From contig CM047426.1 of the NCBI GenBank assembly GCA_026168455.1, positions 33,787,058 to 33,851,057 of the forward strand: 64,000 nt of DNA, read 5' to 3'. Below are positions 52,601-62,678 of this stretch, in pieces. Below the pieces are notes generated by a model, which was given only the letters and a program-made list of their open reading frames with translations, was not told where the DNA came from and made no database searches. This DNA is from Theocolax elegans. Taxonomy: Eukaryota > Arthropoda > Insecta > Hymenoptera > Cerocephalidae. The position numbers were made by a program, and so were the translations under genes. How positions within the stretch are numbered: position 1 is the first letter of the stretch; the number at the start of each line of letters is the position of its first letter.

Positions 52601-53766
52601 CACAAAAAGCCAAAATTATGCTAAGAAAAATCTCCAGCGATGACGTCGTATGCCGCATGAAAAAGGCTTTGTACGGCCTTAAACAGGCAGGTCGAGCATG
52701 GCACAAGCGCTTGGACCGTGCATTGCGCGATTTTGGCGCTCTGCCCACCAAAGGAGACCCTTGTGTATACACGAAAAATACGAACGAGAAACGAATCATA
52801 GTACTAGTGTATGTAGATGATATTATCACTATGAGCGAAAATTCTGCGGAGATATCCTCATTAAGCACCCACCTGAGGAAACATTTCGAGTTAAAAGACA
52901 TGGGCGAGCTAAAACGCTGCTTAGGAATTGATTATAACATAGGTGAGGAAGAGATCACGCTGAGCCAAGGAACATACGTTCAATCTCTGCTGCGACGTTT
53001 TGATATGGGTGAGTGTAACTCCGTATCGACTCCGATGGATCCAGGGGTCAAATTTTCTAAAGAGGATTCTTGGAAGGATTCAGACGGACCTCCCCCACCA
53101 TATCGAGAGCTTGTAGGATGCTTGCTCTACTTGTCAAAGGCGACACGTCCGGATATTGCCCACGTCGCTAGTTCCTTGAGTCAATTTAACAATAAATTCG
53201 GAAAATCCCACTGGCTCGGAGCTAAAAGGGTACTACGTTATCTTAAGGGGACCGCAGATCTAGGTATCACTTACTCGGCGACTCAGGGTCAGTTTGCTGG
53301 ATTCGTGGACGCAGATTACGCCGGGTGCGTAGACGACAGGCGGTCTTACAGCGGTTTCGTATTCATCATGAATGGAGGTGCCATCACATGGGAGTCTAGA
53401 AAGCAGCGCACTACAGCTGTATCGACTACGGAGGCGGAGTACATGGCTCTGAGCGATGCTACCAAGGAGGCGGTTTATCTACAGCGATTTCTTCCTGAAT
53501 TGGGTATAAACGATTGCGGAACTGTTACCCTCTATAACGATAATTTCAGCGCACAGAAACTCGCCATGAACCCAGTTTTTCATGCTCGCACGAAGCATAT
53601 AGACGTCAGGCACCACTTTATTCGCCAGGTTCTAGAGTCTGGTGCAATCACTTTAGATCACATACCGTCGACAGAGATGCCCGCCGACATACTTACCAAA
53701 GGGCTCACCAAACCGAAGCACGAGGTTTGTGCAGGATTACTAGGATTAAGAAGATTGAAAAATTGA
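49648..53766 (+). CDS. Gag-Pol polyprotein of the Copia element
   Basis: 1372 aa from ATG 49648, without stop or frameshift. Order: a Gag region opening with FEVLNKENYDTWKIQMRAVL; a CCHC zinc knuckle CFNCGETGHRAKNC at about 235-248; an aspartic protease with LDSGCTAHM at about 291; a GAG-pre-integrase zinc motif (WHVRLGH...CETCLRGK) at about 431-470; an integrase core with HSDVCGPL (about 494), SDNGLEYL (about 559) and NPEQNGVAERRNR (about 590); a reverse transcriptase starting near 850 with FDVATAYLNGHLDEEVFMEVP and the catalytic YVDD at about 1054; and RNase H with VDADYAG (about 1220) and STTEAEYMAL (about 1262). The integrase-before-RT order is diagnostic for Copia. A stretch of about 28 residues lies between MEVP and VCRMKKALYGLKQ, longer than I would expect. 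All catalytic motifs are intact. Confidence 0.96.
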   Translation: MTTTGVRFEVLNKENYDTWKIQMRAVLIKNDAWGYVSGTEIKPEVVAGNADTLTAAQKWVDADLKAQSDLILAMNPSEIKQVKNCKTAKEIWTRLEESYQSKGPVRKAAYLSHLISMRMREDDDAREHARKFFDIVDKLLDMEVEINQDLLTIILLHSLPKSFENFRCAITSRETLPSPEILRVKIMEAYDSRKESNQASAQNALLAGKRATPKHQKAGRTPPDKTEKRDARMKCFNCGETGHRAKNCKQPQKAKRHEANNINGVSLYASADGATTVACQVTEGTDRVWCLDSGCTAHMCKEVGLFSTYENCTPSKLNLASDAHTTIQGKGSISTIVKDLDETKVMELQEALHVPDLRANLISVSKVTDRGYKVLFDKTRAEIIDTDGNVLLVAPRTNNLYCLANECVNYCSKVEESVLRNPTSKKVSMREWHVRLGHVNIQYLKAAAKSGSMKGFQMDDFDDEFECETCLRGKMYRAPFPKISGRVTEIGDLVHSDVCGPLRVNSHGKNRYFCTFIDDCSGWCEIRLLKHKNEVESEFEGYRELMATQHGRKIKSLQSDNGLEYLSGSFDSLLKRHGIVRRLTAPYNPEQNGVAERRNRTIMETARCLLIDAGLPATFWGEAVNTANFIINRRPTKKLGGKTPYERWIGEPPNVSDFHEFGCEVYVMDRSPGRSKLEPRSRKGIFVGYSEESKAYRIWLVNEQKIEVSRDVKFLKRPSKSSDDIRIEPCLMENDEKPSENQTIEINITSARTEAEARTEVQNNDGSEYGSCDEDFRGFSPVECSVPVKRPRGRPRKDASALTPSAESVPETRMQTRSCTRKEQHVDAVLLTEVPITKALSSPHSDEWLRAMADEVQSIIKNDTWDLVRRPADDKNVIGSRFVLRDKYGKDNVLEKRKARIVAKGYSQEYGKDFYETFAPVARLDSIRLAIALAARKGMHIRQFDVATAYLNGHLDEEVFMEVPQAMTTVLKFIIQGQGHDADIAQKAKIMLRKISSDDVVCRMKKALYGLKQAGRAWHKRLDRALRDFGALPTKGDPCVYTKNTNEKRIIVLVYVDDIITMSENSAEISSLSTHLRKHFELKDMGELKRCLGIDYNIGEEEITLSQGTYVQSLLRRFDMGECNSVSTPMDPGVKFSKEDSWKDSDGPPPPYRELVGCLLYLSKATRPDIAHVASSLSQFNNKFGKSHWLGAKRVLRYLKGTADLGITYSATQGQFAGFVDADYAGCVDDRRSYSGFVFIMNGGAITWESRKQRTTAVSTTEAEYMALSDATKEAVYLQRFLPELGINDCGTVTLYNDNFSAQKLAMNPVFHARTKHIDVRHHFIRQVLESGAITLDHIPSTEMPADILTKGLTKPKHEVCAGLLGLRRLKN

Positions 53767-53776
53767 GAGATTGGTT

Positions 53777-53786
53777 CGAGGGGAGG
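53777..53786 (+). other. Polypurine tract of the Copia element
   Basis: GAGGGGAGG-like purine run immediately before the 3' LTR, ten bases after the polyprotein stop. Confidence 0.85.
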
Positions 53787-54044
53787 TGTTGTATGTGTAT
53801 ATCGACCGACCCAACTCTCACTATCATACCGACTGTACGTGGTATCGAAGCGTCATCCAACTACCAACGGACTTCTTTTTTTTTTATTACGGGCGCACTT
53901 CTTCGTTGACCCTTGTTACGCGACTGATCGGTTGACCGAGACCGAATCGCCAAACGCTCCTTGGTGTAATTTAATTGACTTATTACAAATATATTCAGTA
54001 CAAAATTACCGTTGTGTTCGTTCCTGCTTCCACATCACCCAACA
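53787..54044 (+). repeat. 3' LTR of the Copia element
   Basis: Same 258 bases as the 5' LTR; followed by AATAA. Confidence 0.95.
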
Positions 54045-54049
54045 AATAA

Positions 54050-54799
54050 TAATAATAATAATATACAATCAATATAGCATTCCTTCTTTAAATAATAATA
54101 TGTATACAGATAAAATTCCTAATGGTTTATTATTAATATTCTAAATTTTGTGAGCCTGACGCAACATTATTTTTAGCGGCGATATATTATTGTTTTCTAT
54201 ATACACATATATTGATTTGAAATGCCGTCAGATACTTGATTTATAGTTTTGATAAATCTTGATAGATTTTATATTTGATTAAATATATAGATTACATTTC
54301 AGAATGATTTTATGATCTTTCGAGTTTAGGTATGTAATTCAATTATAATGGGCAATGATGTGAATACTATGTCATGCATATTTTTATTATCACGCGTGTA
54401 TACTTTAGATCGTATATCATGTGTGTAGATTAAATCTATAATTAATAATAAATAAATAATTAGACGTTATTATAAAGCAATAATTAATAAGATAAATAAA
54501 AGCATAAATTACTTATTTTATCATCATGTACGCTCTCATCCGCCCAATATATAAATTATACTAGAAAAAAATTATGCAATAAATTCAGATAATACATTAT
54601 TAAAGTTATCGGTACGTGAGGTATAAACGTAATGTTAAACTATGAACTATCGGATGAAGTATTAAAGCACTCAAACAAATTTATAAAATGTATAATTAAT
54701 TAAATAATAATTTCAATGTCTGTAATAATATCTTAACAATCAAACCAATTTGTTGAGCGACACATAGCGACAGAAAATCAACAATACAGGATCTTTTAG
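54050..54799. other. AT-rich intergenic DNA
   Basis: No coding or RNA signal recognised. It begins with the AATAAT simple repeat into which the Copia element inserted. Confidence 0.5.
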
Positions 54800-55050
54800 A
54801 CATTTTGGTTTATCGATTTTTAAGGGTTAATTCAAGTTGTAAAATTTTTTTTAAAACTTAATTGTGAAAATCGTACGACGTTTTGTCTGCCAGGATTTGT
54901 AGACCTCCTCAGGTACTAATAATTACTAAACAGTATTGCAAAGGTCTGCAAATTCTGGCAGACGAAACGTCGTATGATTTTCACAATTAATTGTTAAAAA
55001 TATCTTTTAACAACTTGAATTAATCCTTAAAAATCGATAAATTAAAATTT
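54800..55050. mobile_element. Compact foldback MITE
   Basis: Two arms of about 100 bases (54800-54905 and 54950-55050) are near-perfect inverted copies. Shared blocks include TTTATCGATTTTTAAGG, TTAATTCAAGTTGT, AATTGTGAAAATC, ACGACGTTT and GTCTGCCAG. A loop of roughly 40 bases separates them. The pair is flanked by a 13-bp direct repeat ACAGGATCTTTTA (54786-54798 and 55080-55092). There is no coding capacity. RNA from either strand would fold into a long hairpin. Confidence 0.8.
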
Positions 55051-57329
55051 CTAATAACATGGCGGGTGCATACTCAAGAACAGGATCTTTTACATATAAT
55101 GTTAATGAACTAATTATTTATTGTATTACACTTTTATTCGTAAAGCAGTTTATGCAAGCATTTTTTCTTGAAATTAAATTTGATAATCAAAAGAAACATG
55201 TAGGAAAAATTTTATTAATCTAAACACTGAAATTTAATATGAGTTTTTAAAACTATATAATAAGTATTTTTAATTATTTATATAATAGTATTCTATTTCT
55301 CCTGAAGCAATATTAAATAGTCTTTTGGATATTTTTCGATACAGTGTGCGAAACAACGCAAGTTAAAAAAGGTAGACAATCTGAATATTTGCACAAAAAT
55401 ATTTTTATTAGAATTCATTGTACATTGCTAATCTAATTAAGAAAATAGAACAGAAGGTGTTAACCCACACGTGGTTTCGATCAAGTGTTTAAAATAAATA
55501 ATATATTATACTTAAGTGCAGCAGTATGCATCGGTAAGAAATTATTGTTAGTTTAAAGTGCTCACAATGAAAAGCAATGATTCTATTACGCACGCGTGGT
55601 CGATTGACACGCATATGTATATATGTTAGCTATGTGAGAACAAAAAAATGAAAAAATAAGCCGTATATGAATCGGCGTTGCAGTAAGTTTCCTTTGTGCC
55701 AAATCGAATGTTCCAAATGTGTACGAGCTTTTACATACATACATATTATATATACATACACACACGCGAGCGCGCGCGCGTCAATGTACACTTATGTATC
55801 CAAGCCTATACTTGTTTTTACCAATAACTTTCCACTACCAGATTTAATGACGACCAGAAGTCTTTTTTCTTTTTTTTACTTAAAAGTACTTAACGAAAGG
55901 ATTCGTTTTATTTCGGACGATTGTGTTATGTGCGGTTCGTCAATTCGATTTTTAACGTCGTTTATGCACCGATACACATTTAGTATGACATATATTTTGT
56001 ATCCCAATGTTTTGCAAGTGTCGAATTTTTTTTGTTAGTACATAAATGTAAGTTTGTATAAAGTATTTTTATTTTTATTTTATTTTCCAAGAAGTATCTT
56101 TTTTGCTTTAAGTTATTAAAAAATGGTGCGTTTGTTGTGTGCATTATGAAACAATATTGGCCCCACCAATTTTAAATCGTTAATTCTGTTTAATTTTTTA
56201 ATAATAATGGTCATTAATTACATACATTTTAGAAATCAATACATGTTAGTAACTAGCTTAAACCAATTATCTTATCACTGTTTATTACAGAAAGTAGTTT
56301 TTTCTTTAATTTTACAATTGCATAAATGTTCTTTTTTATTAAATTTTGCTCTCATTTGCGTATTTAATTCCTATCTATATTCACTTGCGATTCTCATATC
56401 AAATAAGTATATATTCGTTCAGATTAACACGCCCATAAAAATTTACGGGTGAGTCACATATATATGTAGAATCGTATAAAAAATTTAACAATATTCGGCA
56501 TGTCCCGCCATTACGTTAATTTTTAAGCAACTAAAGGGACAATCGTAATTTTCGTTTGCTAAAATAAATATATAAATTTTACTTTATAAACTCGACTGCA
56601 GAGAATATATATCGAGTTGATTTAAATGTTAAATATAGAAATAAAATTTAGCAATTTTTAATAAAATATTTAAATAAATGTTTATTTATAATTCAATTAA
56701 ATATTATTTCTCGGAATACATTTCTTTGGTTAATTAAATTTTTAAGTACTTATATCGACTGATTTACAAAACTGTATGTATGTTTATATTGCGTGACTTA
56801 TCGTATAAAACCAAAAATTCGATGATAAAACAATTCGCTGTTAGGCATTATATTGGTATGTAATGTAGATCAAGAATGTTTAACTCGAAGCATTTTATTC
56901 ACGTGCTTCTTTAATTATCAATTAAGCAATTAAATAAAGTTTAATTGAATTCACTAAATTTCTAAATCCATTTAATCGTTCTTGTATTGTAATTTTTTAT
57001 AATGTGAGTTTTCTTATATTTATTTAATTAAGAGGATAAATGTATATTTTAAAGAATATAATTTTTTTTGTAAAATAATACAAATAAATATTTTAAAATA
57101 AATAATCAGTTTACTTAAAATTATGATTATCTCTTTCATATAAATACATTAATTCAATTTTTTTATTATTACTTCTTCCTAGCCCGCATAAGTTTTTGTA
57201 GGTTTTTACAGAGTATACGTATCCGCAACCGCTTTCCCTACCGTCTCTCATTTGTTTAGCTATCACTCATTTAGGAAAAATTGTGGGTTAAATCCTTGTA
57301 GAAGAATCTCCGTGACGGATGGTATGTAT
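55051..57329. other. AT-rich intergenic DNA
   Basis: Contains an AC/GC microsatellite at 55735-55782 and a few GC-richer spots (55590-56000), but no recognised gene. An open frame at 55667-56038 runs through the microsatellite and looks fortuitous. The left part of the SINE body (from about 57180) may belong to copy 2. Confidence 0.45.
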
Positions 57330-57545
57330 TGGAAACATTTTGTTTTGGTGTTTCGAGCATTTTGCGTATTAAGCCTAAACACCTAAACTGAATGTTCCAC
57401 ACGCTCCCGGTGATATTGTGGAGTGTGGAAAAACACATAACCGATCGTAAAAGTCACATGAAGATGATGCACCCATCCAATTACTGTAGCTATATACATA
57501 TACGTTCAGCGTTGCTAAGTTTCGTGATCGACCAAGGTGTTTAAG
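57330..57545 (-). mobile_element. 5S rRNA-derived SINE, copy 2
   Basis: The right part reads as a reverse-complemented 5S rRNA: CACCCATCCAATTACTG, a short insertion, then CAGCGTTGCTAAGTTTCGTG followed by ATCGACCAAGGTGTTT. These match in order the 5S segments CACCCATCCAAGTACT and GTTGCTTAACTTCGGTGATCGGACGAGAACC-GGTGT as I remember them. The left part is shared with copy 1 (632-786). Read on the minus strand, a 5S-like head with internal pol III promoter is followed by a SINE body, the arrangement of SINE3-type elements. Confidence 0.6.
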
Positions 57546-59478
57546 GTTTTTTGTTTTTTTTTTCAAATTTTTTAAATAGGTACAAGTTACGGAATTTTTT
57601 ATAACGTATACATAATTCGGTAAATATTTCATAGAGCATCGAACAATAAATTAAAATACAAATTATTTGATCATCAAATTAGTATAATCGAAAAGGTAGT
57701 GAATCAAATAAATGTTCAAGGAAAATTATCTTTTCGTAAAATTATTAAAAGGCATTCCTTATTAGCTCTGTAATAAAAAAGAATTTATAAAAAAATAAAA
57801 TAAGGTTTGTTTACGACAATTCTCCAATTGACAGTATAACGCGCATTCATTTCCTTCCAATAAAGCTCAATTGTCATTTTCGATTCCCGAACTATTTCGA
57901 AGAGCACTGCAGAATTGAAATAAGACTTGAAATGTGTAACACGCTGACTCGTATACGAGTAGGCGCCTGATATAGCCTTGTCTGCATCGTGCGTAAGTAT
58001 ACGCTCAACCGCATTGTTTTGTACCGCGCGTTGTCTTGTGCATTTTAGAGCGCATTCGATAAGCCGACTATCTCTCGCACTTATATACCCTCAGATTTCC
58101 ATCACTTTCAACATCGTTTATGCTCGTTTCGATGATGAAAATAACATTTATTTCGACAGTACGTTAAAAATACATATTTTTTATCTTCAGCCTTTAAATT
58201 TTATTAATAACGTAGTTCGATAATTTATGTTTTCTTATCAAATTATGCGTATACGAAAGCTAAGTCTGCTCTATTTTGTCATATGACAGGTCAAAGGTCA
58301 ACGGGTAGGAATAACAATTTTCACTATCAATATTTCCGCACTACGAAACGATGAGTCGTCAAATAGTTTAGGTACACCAATATTCAGTTACAATCGTTTA
58401 AATACATAATTAACATTTACTCACTAGGATCGATGTGTCATGTGTCACTTTTTCTTCTTGTACGAATTAAATTTTCAAGTCGATCAACATCCTACCGATC
58501 TTATAGTCCAAGAAACCTTGTTTATAGTAGAGATAAGTCAAAAATTAAAAAATCGTACAGTCACTTGGTAAGCAAGTTGAATGTATAAATTACGATGAAA
58601 TCCATACCGTATCACAGCGAAATATCGTGCCAAACTTGTAAGTAAACAAAGCTTTCACTTAGTCCTTTGTTGATGCGCGTACGATCCGCGACTGGTATAA
58701 GAATCTTTCTCGAAATTGTTTATGACCGAAAATCCAAATGCGTAGCAGCACACCTCCCTCTATATTCCGCCGGCGATCGGTTAACTTTTTCGCCCCACGC
58801 GTTCACGATATGCACTTGTCGCATATACTTATACTCGCACCGGCTCTCAAAATAAAGCTTCGTTTATAGCGCAAGGGGCGAACGAACGGACGAACAAACG
58901 GAGAAAGGAAGGAATGTCGCGTGCTCCGATCTCAAACAACGTGTATATAGCGTCCTTCGATACCCCTGGGTCAAAGTTTTTCGATGATGACGCTAAAAAT
59001 ATATGTCTGGAAGAATAAAAATATACTTTCTGCGAATCATTTGGGCTTTTGGGCAATTGTTGGCTAAATAAGGTGAGTAAGTGCAAAATTTAATTAATCC
59101 AATATTTTCTATATGAAGATTAATTTAAACTCTTAATTTAATTATGCTTTTAATGCTTTTTAAACTGTTTACATTAATTATACTCATATGTTTAAGACAT
59201 TGTAATTTTATTTTATTAATAACATTATGTTAGTATAATTAAATCACAGTTCAATACAAATAAATTATTCTTTTATAGATTTAGATGTTAACTCATTTCA
59301 TAAAAAACTAAATACATACAAAAGTTATTATTTTTAATCATTAATACTTGGAATATTTATGCATATCTTTAACTATTAATAAACTAAGCTTTAAATTTTA
59401 ATAATAAGTTGGTAAGTTAATTTCATCGATCAGTCTTTAATTGCTTTTCGATTATTTTGGTTGAATTGATGTTATAAA
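57546..59478. other. Intergenic region upstream of nothing recognised, with GC-rich island
   Basis: The segment 57830-58130 and especially 58650-58990 is richer in GC than its surroundings and could be a promoter or 5' exon of an unidentified transcript. Open frames here (57978-58223, 58667-58855, 58847-59086) show no family resemblance. The right end presumably holds the 3'UTR of PITHD1. Confidence 0.4.
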
Positions 59479-60646
59479 TTATGAAATTTCTCTTGAAAAG
59501 TCATCAAATGGATTTTCAGAAGAAACATGATCACTGTGTTGGGGTAAAGCTTCATATGTACAAATTGTAACACCATGTCTATGACCAGGAGACCATTCTC
59601 CTTTTAAGCCAATGTAGTCGATTCTTGTTTTCTCGGCTCCTCGATTACCAGTAAAGTGAAGAGATAAATGATGCATTGAAGAAAATTTGGCTACTCTGTT
59701 AATGGAAAGTAAAGCAAAGTATAAATTAACATTTACTAGAATGAAACCAAATGCAAAATGGTAGTTTTAATCCAAAGTATTCAATGTTATATTCAATTTG
59801 TATACATACTTTACAGGATATTCATGAACGCCATATTGATCAATAACCAGCTCAAATTTTTGATCAGGTTCTGCAGCAGCTTCATCAAATGTCATTCCTT
59901 CTGTATTTTTAAATCTAAAAATATTAAATATTGTTTATATATCTCTATGTATAATTATAATTAATTAATAGATAATTTTTAATATTTAAAGTACTTACAG
60001 TTTAACCTCAGATGGATGTGAATCATCTGGACCTCCAACAATAATTATTCCTTTTAATTTAATATCACCAGTAAATCTAAATAATAAAAATTCATATTGT
60101 TATTTTAATATTACATAATTTATAATTATTATTATTAGTTGAAACTTACGGTATGTTAAATAGAAGTTCTTCATCTGTATCACTTTCCACATACTGCAAA
60201 TATTGACATAAAATAAAATTAATACATTATACATATTTTATAATTCATAGTATTAATTATTATACATTTATTATCTTTTAATATAATAATAAAAATGTAT
60301 ACTAATACTAATGGTAAGTACAATGTTTTAATATAAAATACAAATAGTAATCTAACAGTACTTATATAGTTAAATCACAAGAGTATGGAAACTCATACAA
60401 ATACTTCACATTGCACAATGTGTCTCATTGTTTATGAAATGAAATGAATATATACATTACAATAACAAAAATTACCTTTGTACTATCCAAACGGTCTTCC
60501 CATGCTTTAAAAACTTTTGCACCAGAACCTTCTACAAGTTCATTAAGACACTCAACATTTTCTAAATCAATCTTTTCATAAAGATTGTATTGAACTCCTA
60601 ATTCTCTTTCGTCGTGACTTCCACCGCATTGACACTGTCGCTCCAT
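59479..60646 (-). CDS. PITHD1: PITH domain-containing protein 1
   Basis: Five exons join in frame: 60646-60476, 60193-60150, 60076-59999, 59914-59810 and 59695-59479, giving 204 aa. The PITH domain (a beta-sandwich named for the C-terminal module of proteasome-interacting thioredoxins) fills almost the whole chain. Conserved stretches include the N-terminal CQCGGSHDERE, LYEKIDLENVECLNE, ESDTDEELLFNIPFTGDIKL, KGIIIVGGPDDSHPSE, FKNTEGMTFDEAAAEPDQ, and near the end IDYIGLKGEW followed by HGVTICTYEA. Length and order match human PITHD1 and its insect orthologue. Human PITHD1 has been linked to proteasome and RUNX1 biology; the insect role is not established. All introns are short with GT-AG ends. 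It lies about 1 kb downstream of, and in the same direction as, the SELENOT homologue. Confidence 0.95.
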
Positions 60647-61689
60647 TTTACAATTATATTATAAAATGGTCTTTAAAAGAGTATACCTAAATTAATATTT
60701 ACTTTTAAAAGATTAACGTAACCAAAACGTTATTTTATAGATACCGGTATTTAACCTCTTATACAATGACGTTTACAAAAACGATTTTTCTGCGTCAACA
60801 AGTGCTTTGCAAAAGTACGTGTATTAAGTATACTGAGTATACAGGTATATACAAGCAAGAGTCTCGAAAGTTCAAACATTATTTCGGTTGCTTTCAGCCT
60901 CCATTCAAATCCGCTAGGATAGCGCCACTTGTCAATTGTCTCTGTCACTGCAAAAACAAATGCATTTTCACACAATCTTACTTTAAGTTCAATTATCATC
61001 TTATCGATTAATATTAAAATTTAAATATTCTTGTGAATACTTACTTCAGAGTACTTACTTTTGTAGTATGTATAAACAATGACTTATAATGTTTCTAATT
61101 TACAAATATAATAAACTTACAAAAATAACATTTTTCATTAGGTGTTTTTATATTATTTATGATCTTATTTCTGTGTAAAATGTTTTAAAATAAAATGATA
61201 TTGAACAGTAAAGAAACAAGGTTGAAATAAATTAAACTTTTCATTAAATAAAATGATTTATTTTTCATACTCAATTTTTTATAAGATAAAAAACAGAGTA
61301 ACTCTGAACATCTTGTATTTTGTTACATATCCTTTGGTGTATTGAAATATTATTTACAGAAACATAATAAATTCATTTTTTATAATATACATATTCTACA
61401 ATTCTAGGATATAAAACGGTTGAATTTTCGAGACATAATAGTATGTTGCTTGATCTAATAGATCAGCTTATAAGTATCCATTTGCCTCATTATTTGCTTA
61501 TTAAACAAGTTGATTTCATGAATCTAGATTTTTGAACATGATTGTTTTGATCTGTTATGCAATATGAGTATTTAGCATGATCAAAGAATTTGTATATGCA
61601 AAATTACTTTACAGATTTCATTGTTACTTGAATAATAAATCCAAAATTTTCTTCATTAATATAAAGATAAAAGAAAACAGTTTTGCAGT
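60647..61689. other. Spacer between the SELENOT homologue and PITHD1
   Basis: About 1 kb, AT-rich, with a GC-richer patch at 60890-60960 likely to be promoter-proximal for PITHD1. It should also hold the 3'UTR of the SELENOT homologue. No SECIS element is needed, because that gene uses cysteine. Confidence 0.5.
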
Positions 61690-62664
61690 TTATTTATTGA
61701 GACCAATTTTTGCAGCATCCATTTCTGGGAACATCATTTGCATATGATTATCAATTATTTCAAACAATTCTGGAGGTTGTGGTATTCGTCCTGTTTCAAG
61801 TTTTGACCATATTGGAACATCTATGAAATAAACGTGTTAAATATTAGTATTTCATTTTAACATTACATAGTTACAATAAGTAGTTTAGTTACCATTAAAG
61901 TGTATTTCAAATGCACCAGAAGATATCAAGTTGCCTTCAGCAGCATTGCATGCGAAGAATAACATCACACAAGAATATAAACGATTATCTAAACACCATT
62001 GCCACCAAAATGGTTGAGGCTGACCAATCCATTGGAATATATTTATTTTGCCCAATATTAAAATTATGACTAGAATCTTAGCTATGTTCTGCAAATATTT
62101 ATAAAATAAATAAAATTTTTATATATTAAAAATCACTATAAAAAATTTCAATTTACCAAACTTTTGGCGAGCATCATATTAGCTCCTGGAGGATTATAAT
62201 TCTCTCCATCGATTTGTAATTCAGGGTATTTTTGTCGTAGAACATGTACATAGTCTTCAAAAACTTTCCTGTACCCGCAAGAATAACTGTAATTAACAAA
62301 ATAAAGGATTACTTCTGTTACGCTTTAACAGGTTATCTGAATACTCTTATCTCATCATCATACAATACAGACAAAAATTGAATGAATCACTTTAATTAAA
62401 ATTTTAATAATTTTGATTATATACTTAGTAAAAAAACACCCAACACAATCACGCGATCGCATTTTAAATTGTATTTTTTTTATTTTAGGTCATCAAGATT
62501 ATACAAAAATCCGGTTATTAAACTCACCAGTAATAAAATTTTAACTTTGGGCCCGTTTTTGAGCCAAGTTTGGTTAAGGGTATATCATCGTTCAAATTTG
62601 CTCCCGATTCAAGGGAACAAAGCAAAACAAAAATTATACAGAGACTCAACCTTGACAAATACAT
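61690..62664 (-). CDS. SelT: Selenoprotein T homologue, cysteine form (ER thioredoxin-like oxidoreductase)
   Basis: Four exons join in frame: 62664-62528, 62286-62157, 62088-61893 and 61820-61690, for 197 aa. Residues 1-22 form a signal peptide (MYLSRLSLCIIFVLLCS). After GPKLKFYY comes the redox motif CYSC, split across the first intron, followed by GYRKVFEDYV. In vertebrate SELENOT the second position is selenocysteine; here it is an ordinary TGC cysteine, as in insect SelT-like proteins. IDGENYNPP, a hydrophobic segment (KILVIILILGKINIF, about 93-107), WQWCLDNRLYSCVMLFFACN and SSGAFEIHFNDVPIWSKLE complete the family pattern. Expected role: an ER-membrane thioredoxin-fold protein in redox and calcium handling. 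The frame is intact. A short overlapping upstream ORF begins 14 bases before the start. Confidence 0.94.
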
Positions 62665-62678
62665 TTTTGTTTTGTCAT
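62646..62678 (-). promoter_or_regulatory. Short upstream ORF overlapping the SelT start
   Basis: An ATG at 62678 opens an 11-codon frame (including TGA) in a different phase that spans the main ATG at 62664. If the transcript starts upstream of it, this could reduce initiation at the main start. Confidence 0.4.

Larger units (their letters stand above)
49293..54044 (+). mobile_element. Complete Copia-type LTR retrotransposon
   Basis: A 4752-bp element with two 258-bp LTRs that look identical (including a 10-T run), TGTTG...CAACA termini, a 5-bp AATAA duplication, an internal initiator-tRNA primer site, a polypurine tract and one uninterrupted polyprotein frame. All hallmarks are of a recent, potentially active insertion. 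It lies between the transporter gene and the PITHD1 gene. Confidence 0.96.
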
